DNA from: Aquisalimonas sp. 2447
Lineage (GTDB): Bacteria; Pseudomonadota; Gammaproteobacteria; Nitrococcales; Aquisalimonadaceae
Reading direction: 5' to 3'
Assembly: GCF_012044895.1 (NCBI RefSeq)
Contig: NZ_CP050695.1
Coordinates: 310,001-374,000, forward strand
DNA: 64,000 nucleotides
A program made the position numbers and the translations under genes. The notes under the pieces were generated by a model. It ran no database searches and had not been told where the DNA came from. It saw nothing but the letters and a program-made list of their open reading frames with translations. Below are positions 44,717 through 53,758 of this stretch, in pieces (position 1 is the first letter of the stretch; each line of letters starts with the position of its first letter).

Positions 44717-46183
44717 GTGACGCAGGAATCAATCATTTTTGACCTGGGCAAGACGGGGCGCTACGCCCGCGCCCAGGCGCCGGCTGCCCACGCCGACCTC
44801 GCGGACATTCCGGCAGAGTTCCGTCGCCAGCGGCGCGCGGTGATGCCGGAAGTCTCCGAGCTGCAGGTGGTGCGCCACTATACCCGGCTGTCGCAGAAAA
44901 ACTTCTCCATCGACACCAACTTCTATCCGCTGGGTTCGTGCACCATGAAGTACAACCCGCGGGCCTGTAACAGCCTGGCCATGCTGCCCGGCTTCCTGGA
45001 CCGCCATCCCCATGCGCCGGACAGCACCGGCCAGGGCTTCATGGGCTGCCTGTGGGAGCTGCAGGACATGCTGGCCGAGGTAACCGGCATGCAGGAGGTG
45101 TCGCTGGCGCCGATGGCCGGTGCCCAGGGCGAGTTTACCGGCGTTGCCATGATCCGGGCCTACCACGACGCCCGTGGCGATGACGGGCGCACCGAGATCC
45201 TGGTGCCCGATGCCGCCCACGGCACCAACCCGGCCACCGCCGTGATGTGCGGCTACAAGGTGCGCGAGATCCCCACGGCGCGTGACGGGGACGTGGACAT
45301 GGAGGCGCTGAAGGAGGCCGTCGGGCCACAGACGGCGGGCATCATGCTGACCAACCCGTCCACCGTGGGCGTGTTCGAGCGGCGCATCCAGGAGATCGCG
45401 CAGCTGGTGCACGACGCCGGCGGGCTGCTCTACTACGATGGCGCCAACCTCAACGCCATCCTCGGCAAGGCGCGGCCCGGCGACATGGGCTTCGACGTCA
45501 TCCACATCAACCTGCACAAGACCTTCTCCACGCCGCATGGTGGTGGCGGTCCGGGAGCCGGTGCGGTGGGGGTCGGCAAGCGTCTGCTGCCGCATATCCC
45601 GATCCCGCAGGTGGGCCGTGACGGCGATCGCTACTACTGGCGCACCGAGGAAGAGATCCCGCAGACCATCGGCCGCCTGTCCGCCTTCATGGGCAACGCC
45701 GGGGTGCTGCTACGGGCCTATGTGTATGCCCGCATGCTTGGCCGTGAGGGCATGACCCGCGTCGCCGAGTTCGCCACCCTCAATGCCAACTACATGATGA
45801 GCCGCCTGCGTGCCGAAGGCTTCCAGGTATGGCTGCCGGAGCGCCGTGCCAGTCACGAGTTCATTGTCAGCCTGAGGAACGAGGCCAAGGAACTGGGCGT
45901 CAGCGCCGGCGATTTCGCCAAGCGCCTGCTGGACATGGGTTACCACGCGCCGACAGCCTACTTCCCGCTGCTGGTGCCGGAGTGCTTCCTCATCGAGCCC
46001 ACGGAGACGGAAACCCGTGCGGATCTCGACGGCTTCGTCGACGCCATGGTGGCCATTCGCGAGGAGGCCCGACAGGACAAGGATTTCGTCAAGGGTGCCC
46101 CGTACAACATGCCCGTACGGCGTCTCGACGAGGTCAAGGCCGCCAAGGAGCTGGACCTCAAGTGGCAGGGCGACGCCGGCTGA
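44717..46183 (+). CDS. gcvPB: Glycine dehydrogenase (decarboxylating) subunit 2
   Basis: C-terminal half of the split P protein, 488 residues, with the PLP lysine in [34 protein letters not shown] and [19 protein letters not shown] are conserved. GTG 44717 has GGAGG six bases upstream, 16 bases after gcvPA. Together the four genes give a complete cleavage complex apart from the shared L protein. Confidence 0.96.
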   Translation: MTQESIIFDLGKTGRYARAQAPAAHADLADIPAEFRRQRRAVMPEVSELQVVRHYTRLSQKNFSIDTNFYPLGSCTMKYNPRACNSLAMLPGFLDRHPHAPDSTGQGFMGCLWELQDMLAEVTGMQEVSLAPMAGAQGEFTGVAMIRAYHDARGDDGRTEILVPDAAHGTNPATAVMCGYKVREIPTARDGDVDMEALKEAVGPQTAGIMLTNPSTVGVFERRIQEIAQLVHDAGGLLYYDGANLNAILGKARPGDMGFDVIHINLHKTFSTPHGGGGPGAGAVGVGKRLLPHIPIPQVGRDGDRYYWRTEEEIPQTIGRLSAFMGNAGVLLRAYVYARMLGREGMTRVAEFATLNANYMMSRLRAEGFQVWLPERRASHEFIVSLRNEAKELGVSAGDFAKRLLDMGYHAPTAYFPLLVPECFLIEPTETETRADLDGFVDAMVAIREEARQDKDFVKGAPYNMPVRRLDEVKAAKELDLKWQGDAG

Positions 46184-46306
46184 CGCGCGTCGACTGCCGC
46201 TGACCACAGGAACCAGTGCGGCGGCCGTCCCGGCCGTCGGCGATGCGTTTTTGCTTCGGCGGCGGCCCGAATCGATTTCTACTAGAGCAATAGGGAGACA
46301 ATCCAC

Positions 46307-47239
46307 ATGACCGCATTGATCAGCGGCTCCGTCGCCTACGACACCATCATGGTGTTCCGCGACCGCTTCAAGAACCACGTGCTGCCCGAGCAGGTCCACA
46401 TTCTCAATGTCGCCTTCCTGGTGGATCAGCTGCGTCGGGAATACGGCGGCTGCGCCGGCAACATCGCCTACAACCTGATGCTGCTGGGCCAGCGCGGTCT
46501 GCCGCTGTCCACCGTGGGCAAGGATTTCGGCACCTACGCCCAGTGGATGAAGGACTGGGGCGTGCCCATGGATTACGTCAAGCGTTTTGACGACCATTAC
46601 TGCGCCCAGGCCTATATCACCACCGATCTTGACGATAACCAGATCACCGCCTTCCACCCCGGTGCCATGAACCTGGCCCACGAGGTGAAAGTGCCCACCA
46701 ACGAAGGTGCCAAGATCGGTATCGTCGCCCCCAACGGCCGCGATGGCATGGTGCAGCACGCCCAGCAGTTCGCCGATGCCGGCATCCCGTTCATCTTCGA
46801 TCCGGGCCAGGGGCTGCCCATGTTCAACGGCGAGGAGCTGCTGGACTTCGTCGAGAAGGCCACCTACATGGCCGTGAACGATTACGAGTCCCGCATGGTG
46901 CAGGACCGCACCGGCCTGAGCATGGATGATCTGGCCAAGAAGCTGGACGCCCTGATCGTCACCCGCGGCGCCGAGGGCTCGGACATCTACGCCAACGGCG
47001 AGACCATCCACGTGGACGCGGTGACCCCGGAGGATGTGCTTGATCCCACCGGTTGTGGTGACGCCTATCGCGCCGGCCTGCTGTACGGGCTGCTCAACGA
47101 TCTGGACTGGCGCACCACCGGCCAGATTGCCTCGCTCATGGGCAGCCTCAAGGTCGCCCGGGCCGGAACCCAGAACCACCACTTCACGCTGGAACAGTTC
47201 CGCAAGTGGTACAAGAAGGCCTGGGGCAGCGATTTCTGA
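46307..47239 (+). CDS. PfkB-family carbohydrate/nucleoside kinase (adenosine-kinase-like)
   Basis: 310-residue cytoplasmic kinase. ALISGSVAYDTIMVF and EYGGCAGNIAYNLMLLG form the substrate side; DPTGCGDAYRAGLLYGL holds the catalytic aspartate and anion hole; LIVTRGAEGSDIY binds ATP. Bacterial relatives are annotated as adenosine kinases, but sugar substrates cannot be excluded. It lies 123 bases after gcvPB on the same strand before a strong terminator, so it may be co-transcribed with the glycine cleavage genes. Confidence 0.9.
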   Translation: MTALISGSVAYDTIMVFRDRFKNHVLPEQVHILNVAFLVDQLRREYGGCAGNIAYNLMLLGQRGLPLSTVGKDFGTYAQWMKDWGVPMDYVKRFDDHYCAQAYITTDLDDNQITAFHPGAMNLAHEVKVPTNEGAKIGIVAPNGRDGMVQHAQQFADAGIPFIFDPGQGLPMFNGEELLDFVEKATYMAVNDYESRMVQDRTGLSMDDLAKKLDALIVTRGAEGSDIYANGETIHVDAVTPEDVLDPTGCGDAYRAGLLYGLLNDLDWRTTGQIASLMGSLKVARAGTQNHHFTLEQFRKWYKKAWGSDF

Positions 47240-47250
47240 GGAACGCCGTG

Positions 47251-47304
47251 TCCATCCACAAAAAGCCCGGCGGGCATCGCCCGCCGGGCTTTTTTGTGGA
47301 TGGA
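47251..47304 (+). terminator. Strong intrinsic terminator after the kinase gene
   Basis: AAGCCCGGCGGGC and GCCCGCCGGGCTTTTTT pair around a 3-base loop, and the complementarity extends outward through TCCATCCACAAA / TTTGTGGATGGA, giving a 25-bp stem with U-run inside. It works by form in both directions. Confidence 0.93.
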
Positions 47305-47325
47305 CGGCCGCCGTAGCCCACGTAG

Positions 47326-47411
47326 GGCGGACGTTTACGTCCGCCTTCCCCCGATTTAAAGCCCTCGGGGGTTGTGATCACAGGCCGCAATGGCGGACCT
47401 GAAGGTCCGCC
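47326..47411. repeat. Second inverted pair of REP-like palindromes
   Basis: GGCGGACGTTTACGTCCGCC (47326-47345) and GGCGGACCTGAAGGTCCGCC (47392-47411) match the pair at 6127-6241 with one base changed symmetrically in each arm. The same GTAG/CTAC tails face outwards in the pair. Between them CCCCCGA (47348-47354) pairs with TCGGGGG (47365-47371). Confidence 0.78.
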
Positions 47412-47461
47412 CTACAGCCTATCGCAACTCACGTCGCTCCCACAGCCAACCGGACCGGTTA

Positions 47462-47516
47462 TCGGGATGAAGCCTCTCCCATCACCAGGCACCCTGTGGG
47501 AGGGGCTTTATCCCCG
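47462..47516. repeat. REP-like imperfect inverted repeat of another family
   Basis: AAGCCTCTCCCA (47470-47481) pairs with TGGGAGGGGCTT (47497-47508), and the arms extend to TCGGGAT / ATCCCCGA. The core CCTGTGGGAGGGGCTTTATC resembles the Pseudomonas REP motif (GTGGGAGCGGGCTTGCCCGCG). It lies 15 bases from the 3' end of the acyl-CoA dehydrogenase gene. Confidence 0.6.
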
Positions 47517-47530
47517 ACATGCACCCCGCT

Positions 47531-49324
47531 TCAGAACTGCGCCACGTCCATCGCGCCCACGGCATCATCCCCGGCGAGCACCGCCGGCAGCAGGGCGGCG
47601 GCGCGGGGCAGGATGTGCTGGGCATAGAACCGGGCGGTGACGATCTTGGTCTCGTAGAAGCCCGTCTCCGCTGTACCGCCATCCAGCGCGGCACGGGCGA
47701 TGAGCGCGGAGCGGGCCAGCAGCGCACCGCCGCAGACGTAGCCGGCCAGCATCAGGTACGGCACTGCGCCAGCCGAGGTTGCCGCCGGGTTCTCGCCGTG
47801 GGTGCGCACCACGTACTCGGCGGCCTCCCGCAGGGCGTTGATACCCGCGGTGAGCGGTTCGTGGATGGCGCGCACGCCCGCATCACCGCTGCCCTCGAGC
47901 TCCGCGGCCAGGCCCTCCATCTCGGCGAGCATGGCGTGCATGGCCTTGCCGCCGTCCTTGTAGGTCTTGCGCCCGATCAGGTCGTTGGCCTGGATGCCCG
48001 TGGTGCCCTCGTAGATGGTGGTAATCCGCGCATCCCGGTAGTGCTGCCCCGCACCCGTCTCCTCGACGTAGCCCATGCCGCCGTGGACCTGCACCCCGAG
48101 GCTCGCCAGCTCCTGGCCCACCTCCGTGCACCACCCCTTGACGATGGGGATGAGCAGATCCACCCGCGCCTGGTGCTGTTCGCGCTCCTTGGCGTCCGGG
48201 TGCCGACGGCTGATGTCCATGGACCACGACGCCGAGTATGCCAGCGCTCGCATGGCTTCGACCTGCGAACGCATAGTCAGCATCATGCGCTTGATGTCGG
48301 GATGGTGGAGAATGTTTACTTTCTGCGCCGGATCGCCGCCGGCGGGGGTGCCCTGGATGCGCTCGGAGGCATACCAGCGCGCCTGCTGGTAGGCGCGATC
48401 AGCGATGGCAAGTCCCTGCACGCCGACCTTGTGGCGGGCCTCGTTCATCATGGTGAACATGTACATCAGGCCCTTGCCTTCCTCGCCCACCAGGTAGCCG
48501 ATGGCGCCCCCTTGGTCGCCGTAGGACATGGTGCAGGTGGGGCTCGCGTGGATGCCGATCTTGTGCTCGGTGTTCACGCAGCGCACGTCGTTGCGCTCGC
48601 CCGGGTTGCCGTCGGCATCGGGCAGGAACTTCGGCACGATGAACAGCGAAATCCCCTTCACCCCCGCCGGGGCATCCGGCGTGCGCGCGAGCACCAGGTG
48701 GACGATGTTCTCCGCGCAGTCGTGCTCGCCCCAGGTGATGTAGATCTTCTGCCCCTGGACGAGATAGTGGTCGCCCTCGGGTGTCGCGCGGGTGCGCACC
48801 GCGGCGAGATCCGAGCCCGCCTGGGGCTCGGTGAGGTTCATGGTCCCGGACCACTCACCGGAGACGAGCTTGTGGAGATACGTCGCCTGTTGCTGCTCGG
48901 TGCCGTGGGCGTGCATCGCCTCGATGGCGCCGGCGGTGAGCAGCGGCCCCAGGGCGAAGCTCATGTTCGCCGCCTGCCACATCTCCTGGGTGGCGGTGGC
49001 GACCAGCTCCGGCAGCCCCTGGCCGCCGAAGTGCTCGTCACACTGCACGCCGTTCCAGCCGCCCTCGACGAACTGCTGGTAGGCGTCGACGAAGCCCTCG
49101 GGCATGGTGATGGCGCCGTCGTCCCAGCGCACGCCGGTCTGGTCGCCGGACTGGTTCAGCGGCGCCAGCACGCCGCCGGCGAACTTGGCCGCCTCCTCCA
49201 GTACCGCATCGACCAGCTCCGGGGTCGCCTCCTCGAACCCCGGCAGCCCATTGATGGCGTCGAAGTCCAGCAGTTCCTGCATCACGAAGCGCATGTCGCG
49301 CGTGGGGGCGGTGTAGTCGGTCAT
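47531..49324 (-). CDS. Acyl-CoA dehydrogenase, large DmdC/FadE5-like type
   Basis: FAD enzyme of 597 residues that introduces a 2,3-double bond in an acyl-CoA. MNLTEPQAGSDLAAVRTRA and KIYITWGEHD bind FAD; the catalytic glutamate lies in ITTIYEGTTGIQANDLIGRK; the ~120-residue C-terminal extension is that of the group that includes methylmercaptopropionyl-CoA dehydrogenase (DmdC). The chain length or substrate cannot be told. It is monocistronic on the minus strand with a palindrome upstream. GGAG lies 11 bases before the ATG. Confidence 0.93.
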   Translation of the reverse strand: MTDYTAPTRDMRFVMQELLDFDAINGLPGFEEATPELVDAVLEEAAKFAGGVLAPLNQSGDQTGVRWDDGAITMPEGFVDAYQQFVEGGWNGVQCDEHFGGQGLPELVATATQEMWQAANMSFALGPLLTAGAIEAMHAHGTEQQQATYLHKLVSGEWSGTMNLTEPQAGSDLAAVRTRATPEGDHYLVQGQKIYITWGEHDCAENIVHLVLARTPDAPAGVKGISLFIVPKFLPDADGNPGERNDVRCVNTEHKIGIHASPTCTMSYGDQGGAIGYLVGEEGKGLMYMFTMMNEARHKVGVQGLAIADRAYQQARWYASERIQGTPAGGDPAQKVNILHHPDIKRMMLTMRSQVEAMRALAYSASWSMDISRRHPDAKEREQHQARVDLLIPIVKGWCTEVGQELASLGVQVHGGMGYVEETGAGQHYRDARITTIYEGTTGIQANDLIGRKTYKDGGKAMHAMLAEMEGLAAELEGSGDAGVRAIHEPLTAGINALREAAEYVVRTHGENPAATSAGAVPYLMLAGYVCGGALLARSALIARAALDGGTAETGFYETKIVTARFYAQHILPRAAALLPAVLAGDDAVGAMDVAQF

Positions 49325-49366
49325 GGTTCGGGTGTCTCCTCGTGTTTTGTGGTGCTCGCCGTATTC

Positions 49367-49386
49367 ACCATACTATGGCGTATGGT
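49367..49386. promoter_or_regulatory. Operator-like palindrome upstream of the acyl-CoA dehydrogenase gene
   Basis: ACCATAC-N6-GTATGGT, perfect 7-bp arms, lies 43 bases before the dehydrogenase start and 146 bases before alaA. Size and spacing suit a TetR- or FadR-like dimer; no such regulator gene is in the window. Confidence 0.5.
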
Positions 49387-49531
49387 AGAACAGTAACCCG
49401 GCGCAGTCGCAAGGTAAATCCCTGTTACCCGGGGGTACTTCCCGGACAGGAGGCCAGGTTCCTCGTCGTGCTCCTGCCCGTTATACTCCGGCAGCAGCAT
49501 TTTTCCACGGAATCCAACGCCGGAGCCGGCC

Positions 49532-50755
49532 GTGTCGTCACTGATTCGCAAGTCCCACAAACTGGCGGATGTCTGCTATGACATCCGCGGCCCCGTTCTG
49601 GAAGAAGCCAAACGCCTGGAGGACGAGGGTCACCGCATCCTCAAGCTCAACATAGGCAACCCGGCGCCGTTCGGCCTGGACGCCCCGGACGAGATCCTGC
49701 AGGACGTCATCCGCAACCTGCCTGCGGCGCAGGGATATTCCGACGCCAAGGGCATTTTCTCCGCCCGCAAGGCGGTCATGCAGCACTGCCAGCAGCGCGG
49801 CATTACCGATGTCGCCCTGGAGGACATCTTCCTGGGCAACGGCGTCAGCGAGCTCATCGTCATGGCCATGCAGGGCCTGCTCAACAACGGTGACGAACTG
49901 CTGATTCCGGCACCCGACTACCCGCTGTGGACCGCTGCCGTCAGCCTCTCCGGCGGCCGTCCCGTGCATTACCTTTGTGACGAGGCCAGTGGCTGGCAAC
50001 CGGACCTGGCGGACATGGAGGCGAAGATCACTGAACGCACCCGCGGCATCGTGATCATCAATCCCAACAATCCCACTGGCGCCGTCTACAGCGAGGAGAC
50101 GCTGCGCCAGGTGGTGGACCTGGCCCGGCGCCACGACCTGGTGCTGTTCGCCGACGAAATCTACGACAAGATCCTCTACGACGGTGCGCGGCATATCCCG
50201 CTGGCGTCCCTGGCAGGGGAGACCTTCTGCATTACCTTCAGCGGCCTGTCCAAGAGCTACCGCGCCGCAGGCTTCCGGTCCGGCTGGATGTTTCTCTCCG
50301 GCGGCAAGGAGCAGGCCGCGGACTATGTGGAAGGGCTGAACATCCTTGCGTCCATGCGCCTGTGCGCCAATGTGCCCTCCCAGTTCGCCATCCAGACGGC
50401 GCTGGGCGGCTACCAGAGTATCAACGATCTGGTGACTCCCGGCGGGCGGCTGCACGAGCAGCGCCAGTTGGCCTGGGAGCGCGTCAACGCGATCCCGGGC
50501 GTGAGTTGTGAGCAGCCCATGGGCGCGCTGTACCTGTTCCCGCGGCTGGATCCCACGGTGTACCCCGTGCGTGACGACCGCCAGCTGGTGCTGGATCTGC
50601 TGCGCCAGGAGCACCTTCTGCTGGTGGAGGGCACGGCTTTCAACTGGCCGTCGCCGGACCACCTGCGGATGGTGTTCCTGCCGCATCTCGAAGATCTGGA
50701 AAAGGCTCTGGACAAGCTCGAGCGGTTCCTGCTTCGTTATCGAAAGGCGGCGTAA
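49532..50755 (+). CDS. alaA: Alanine-synthesising transaminase AlaA
   Basis: 407-residue class I PLP aminotransferase that makes alanine from pyruvate and glutamate. It starts SSLIRKSHKLADVCYDIRGP, the AlaA opening. KLNIGNPAPFGLDAPDEI, NPNNPTGAVYS, FADEIYDKI and the lysine in FSGLSKSYRAAGFRSGWM follow. GTG 49532 has GGAG 8 bases upstream. Downstream lie a DUF2147 gene (59 bases on) and the amino-acid ABC operon. Confidence 0.93.
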   Translation: MSSLIRKSHKLADVCYDIRGPVLEEAKRLEDEGHRILKLNIGNPAPFGLDAPDEILQDVIRNLPAAQGYSDAKGIFSARKAVMQHCQQRGITDVALEDIFLGNGVSELIVMAMQGLLNNGDELLIPAPDYPLWTAAVSLSGGRPVHYLCDEASGWQPDLADMEAKITERTRGIVIINPNNPTGAVYSEETLRQVVDLARRHDLVLFADEIYDKILYDGARHIPLASLAGETFCITFSGLSKSYRAAGFRSGWMFLSGGKEQAADYVEGLNILASMRLCANVPSQFAIQTALGGYQSINDLVTPGGRLHEQRQLAWERVNAIPGVSCEQPMGALYLFPRLDPTVYPVRDDRQLVLDLLRQEHLLLVEGTAFNWPSPDHLRMVFLPHLEDLEKALDKLERFLLRYRKAA

Positions 50756-50814
50756 CCGCGCCGATGCCGGTGCCCCGTGCAGGGCGCCCGAAGGACACTG
50801 AGGGAGGAACCCTT

Positions 50815-51285
50815 ATGCGCTATCACACCACCATCCCGTTGCTCCTGACGCTGGGGTTTGTCTCACCATCCATGGCGCTGGCGGATGTGCAGGGCTACTG
50901 GCTTTCGGAGGAGGAGACCGCCCAGATCGAGCTGGCACCGTGTGAGTCGGGTTCCGACGTGATTTGCGGCGAGATCGTGTGGCTGGAGGACCCGCTGGAC
51001 GACGACGGTGAACCCCTGCGGGATGCCAATAACGACGATCCCGAACTGCGGGATCGCGAGATCGTCGGGCTGGAGATGGTCTGGGGCATGGAGCCGGATT
51101 CGGGCCGCGAGGGGCGTTGGAGCGGTGGCCGTATCTACGATCCCGAGAGCGGCAACACCTACCGCGCTCGTATGGACCTTGCCGATGACGGGGAGACACT
51201 GGATCTGCGTGGCTACGTCGGATTGCCCGCCTTTGGCCGGACCAGCACCTGGACCCGTGAGTCCGCGCGACGGTCGTTGGACTGA
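50815..51285 (+). CDS. DUF2147 family exported protein
   Basis: 156 residues with a signal peptide (TTIPLLLTLGFVSPSMALA). The mature part has the DUF2147 pattern: VQGYWLSEEETAQIELAPC, DVICGEIVWLEDPLD, GRWSGGRIYDPESGNTYRA and LDLRGYVGLPAFGRTSTWTR, a small beta-barrel-like fold with two cysteines that may form a disulfide. Probably periplasmic; function unknown. GGGAGGA precedes ATG 50815. Confidence 0.88.
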   Translation: MRYHTTIPLLLTLGFVSPSMALADVQGYWLSEEETAQIELAPCESGSDVICGEIVWLEDPLDDDGEPLRDANNDDPELRDREIVGLEMVWGMEPDSGREGRWSGGRIYDPESGNTYRARMDLADDGETLDLRGYVGLPAFGRTSTWTRESARRSLD

Positions 51286-51451
51286 CTGGTTCCGCTTAGC
51301 GGAATCCCGTTCCGACACTTGCGTTTTTCCCGGCAACCGCATACAAAGGTTGGTAAGCCGGTTCCAACCGGCGTGTGCAAAAAAGGAGGCCCGGGCAGTG
51401 CCGGGCCACAATGATATGACGACGTTGCTGTCGTCGCTTGGAGGACAACCT

Positions 51452-52711
51452 ATGCAGACCAAACACCGCTGGAGCGGTGTGCTTGCCGGTATTGCTGCCG
51501 CAGGTGCACTGGCGCTCACGAGTCTCACCACGGCCCAGGCCAACGACCCCATCCGCATCGCCTACATCGAGCCGCTATCCGGACCGTTTGCCAACGTCGG
51601 CGACGCCGGTCTCAAGCACTTCCGCTTTGCAGCCGACCGCCTCAACGCCGAAGGCGGCATCATGGGCCGTGATGTCGAGATCGTGCCCATGGATAACAGC
51701 CAGAGCCCCTCGGAATCCGCGCAGCTCGTCCAGCGTTCGGCTGACCAGGGGATTCCCTTCGTCACCCAGGGCAATGGTTCCAACGTGGCCGGCGCCATCA
51801 TCGAGGCGGTGAACCGGAACAATCGCCGTAACCCCGACAACCGCCTGCTGTACCTCAATTATGCGGCGGTGGACCCGGCGCTGACCAACGAGCGCTGCAG
51901 CTTCTGGCACTTCCGTTTCGATGCCGAGAGCCGCATCAAGATCGAGGCGCTCACCAACTACATGCAGGAGCGTGACGATATTGAGAAGGTCTACTTCCTT
52001 AACCAGGATTACTCTCACGGCCACGTGATCGAGGAGACCGGTCAGGAAATGATCCGGGAGAAAATGCCCGACGTGGAGATCGTCGGCACCCAGTTGCACC
52101 CGATCGGTCAGGTGCGCGATTTCGCCCCCTACGTGTCACGCATTCGCCAGTCCGGTGCTGATTCCGTGATCACCGGCAACTGGGGCAACGACCTGTCGCT
52201 GCTGGTCCGCGCCGCTCAGGATGCAGGTCTGGACGTCAACTTCTTCACCTACTACGGCGGCGGGCTTGGCGTGCCGGCGGCAGTTGGCAATGCAGGCATC
52301 GACAAGGTCTCGCAGATCACCGAGTGGCATGCCAACGTCAATGTGGACGAAGGCCACGATGACTACCGGACGTGGGTGGAAGACTTCAAGGAGCGCTACC
52401 CCGATATCGACTGGTACTACCACCGCGTCTACAACCAGATGTACATGCTCAAGGCAGCCATCGAAGAGGCGGGCACCACCGAGGCCGAAGCCGTAGCCAA
52501 TGCCTTGTCGGGCATGGAGTTCGAGTCCCATACCGGCACCGTAACCATGCGCGCCGACGATCACCAGCTGATCCAGCCGCTTTATATTTCCATCATGGAC
52601 GGCGACGTGGAATATGACGTAGAGGATACGGGCGTGGGGTTCCGTACCCTGTCCAAGATCTCTGCCGAAGAGGCCACCCTGCCGACCAGCTGCGAAATGC
52701 AGCGGCCGTAA
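51452..52711 (+). CDS. Branched-chain amino-acid-type ABC substrate-binding protein
   Basis: 419-residue periplasmic receptor. Signal peptide GVLAGIAAAGALALTSLTTAQA; IRIAYIEPLSGPFANVGDAG is the ligand loop strand, then ADRLNAEGGIMGRDVEIVPMD, NYAAVDPALTN, and a C-terminal CEMQRP with a cysteine paired probably to C147 region ERCSFWHF. It is the first gene of a full operon with permeases and ATPases downstream. GGAGGA precedes ATG 51452. The ligand is probably a branched-chain or other amino acid, by family. Confidence 0.9.
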   Translation: MQTKHRWSGVLAGIAAAGALALTSLTTAQANDPIRIAYIEPLSGPFANVGDAGLKHFRFAADRLNAEGGIMGRDVEIVPMDNSQSPSESAQLVQRSADQGIPFVTQGNGSNVAGAIIEAVNRNNRRNPDNRLLYLNYAAVDPALTNERCSFWHFRFDAESRIKIEALTNYMQERDDIEKVYFLNQDYSHGHVIEETGQEMIREKMPDVEIVGTQLHPIGQVRDFAPYVSRIRQSGADSVITGNWGNDLSLLVRAAQDAGLDVNFFTYYGGGLGVPAAVGNAGIDKVSQITEWHANVNVDEGHDDYRTWVEDFKERYPDIDWYYHRVYNQMYMLKAAIEEAGTTEAEAVANALSGMEFESHTGTVTMRADDHQLIQPLYISIMDGDVEYDVEDTGVGFRTLSKISAEEATLPTSCEMQRP

Positions 52712-52807
52712 CCCTTAACCTGAACGACAACACTGATCCCCTGCGCCGGCCCCCAGCGGCCGGTGCCAGGGGGCTTCGTGCCGGCATCGATCCGTGGTGG
52801 GACCCGC

Positions 52808-53758
52808 ATGCTTGAAACCATAACGTTTTCCCTGCTGAACGGCCTGCTCTACGGCATGCTGCTGTTCATGCTCTCCAGTGGGCTGACCCTCATCTTCGGC
52901 ATGATGGGCGTGCTCAACTTCGCTCACGCCAGCTTCTACATGCTGGGGGCCTACTTCGCCTACACCATGGGGCTGTATACCGGCTTCTGGGTGGCGCTGT
53001 TTCTCGCGCCGGTGATCGTCGGTCTTCTCGGAGCCGTGGTGGAGCGCTATGGGCTACGGCAGGTCCATCAGCACGGCCACGTTCCCGAACTACTGTTCAC
53101 CTTTGGTCTCGCCTACGTCATCGAGGAACTGGTGCGACTGTTCTGGGGCAACGTGCCCATGAACTATCGCGTCCCGTCAGCGCTGGACTTCCCGCTGTTC
53201 TCTCTGTTCGGCACCAACTACCCCGCGTTCCGCGTGTTCGTGCTGGTGGTGGCCATTGCCATGTTCATCGGCCTGTACTTGCTGCTCAAGCGCACCCGGG
53301 CGGGGCTGATCATCCAGGCATCCCTGTCACGGCCAGACATGGTCTCTGCCCTGGGCCACAACGTCCCGCAGGTGTTCATGTGGGTGTTCGCCTTCGGCAC
53401 CGGGCTTGCTGCGCTGGGTGGCGTTGTCGGCGGCATACAGCTAGTCACGGAACCGGGGATGGCCTTCATGATGGGACCCATCGTGTTCGTGGTCGTGGTG
53501 GTCGGTGGCCTGGGCTCCATCCAGGGGGCGCTGATCGCCTCGATCCTCATCGGTGTGCTGCAGACCTTTGCCCTGTCCGTGGACTGGTCGCTGGCCAATG
53601 TCGGCATCCTGTTCGGCTATGCCGTGCCAACGGACAGCATCTTCGCCACCCTCTGGTACATGGATTCCACGCGCATTGCACCCATCCTGCCGTACCTGCT
53701 CCTGGTGCTGATGCTGATCTTCCGCCCGCGCGGCCTGATGGGGAAACGTGAATCATGA
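52808..53758 (+). CDS. livH: Branched-chain amino-acid-type ABC permease LivH
   Basis: 316-residue membrane subunit. LLNGLLYGMLLFMLSSGLTLIFGMMGVLNFAHASFYMLGA contains the LivH signature (FGMMGVLNFAHASFYMLGA); KRTRAGLIIQASLSRPDMVSALG is the ATPase-contact loop. It ends FRPRGLMGKRES. Ninety-six bases after the receptor gene; its stop overlaps the livM start (ATGA). Confidence 0.93.
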   Translation: MLETITFSLLNGLLYGMLLFMLSSGLTLIFGMMGVLNFAHASFYMLGAYFAYTMGLYTGFWVALFLAPVIVGLLGAVVERYGLRQVHQHGHVPELLFTFGLAYVIEELVRLFWGNVPMNYRVPSALDFPLFSLFGTNYPAFRVFVLVVAIAMFIGLYLLLKRTRAGLIIQASLSRPDMVSALGHNVPQVFMWVFAFGTGLAALGGVVGGIQLVTEPGMAFMMGPIVFVVVVVGGLGSIQGALIASILIGVLQTFALSVDWSLANVGILFGYAVPTDSIFATLWYMDSTRIAPILPYLLLVLMLIFRPRGLMGKRES

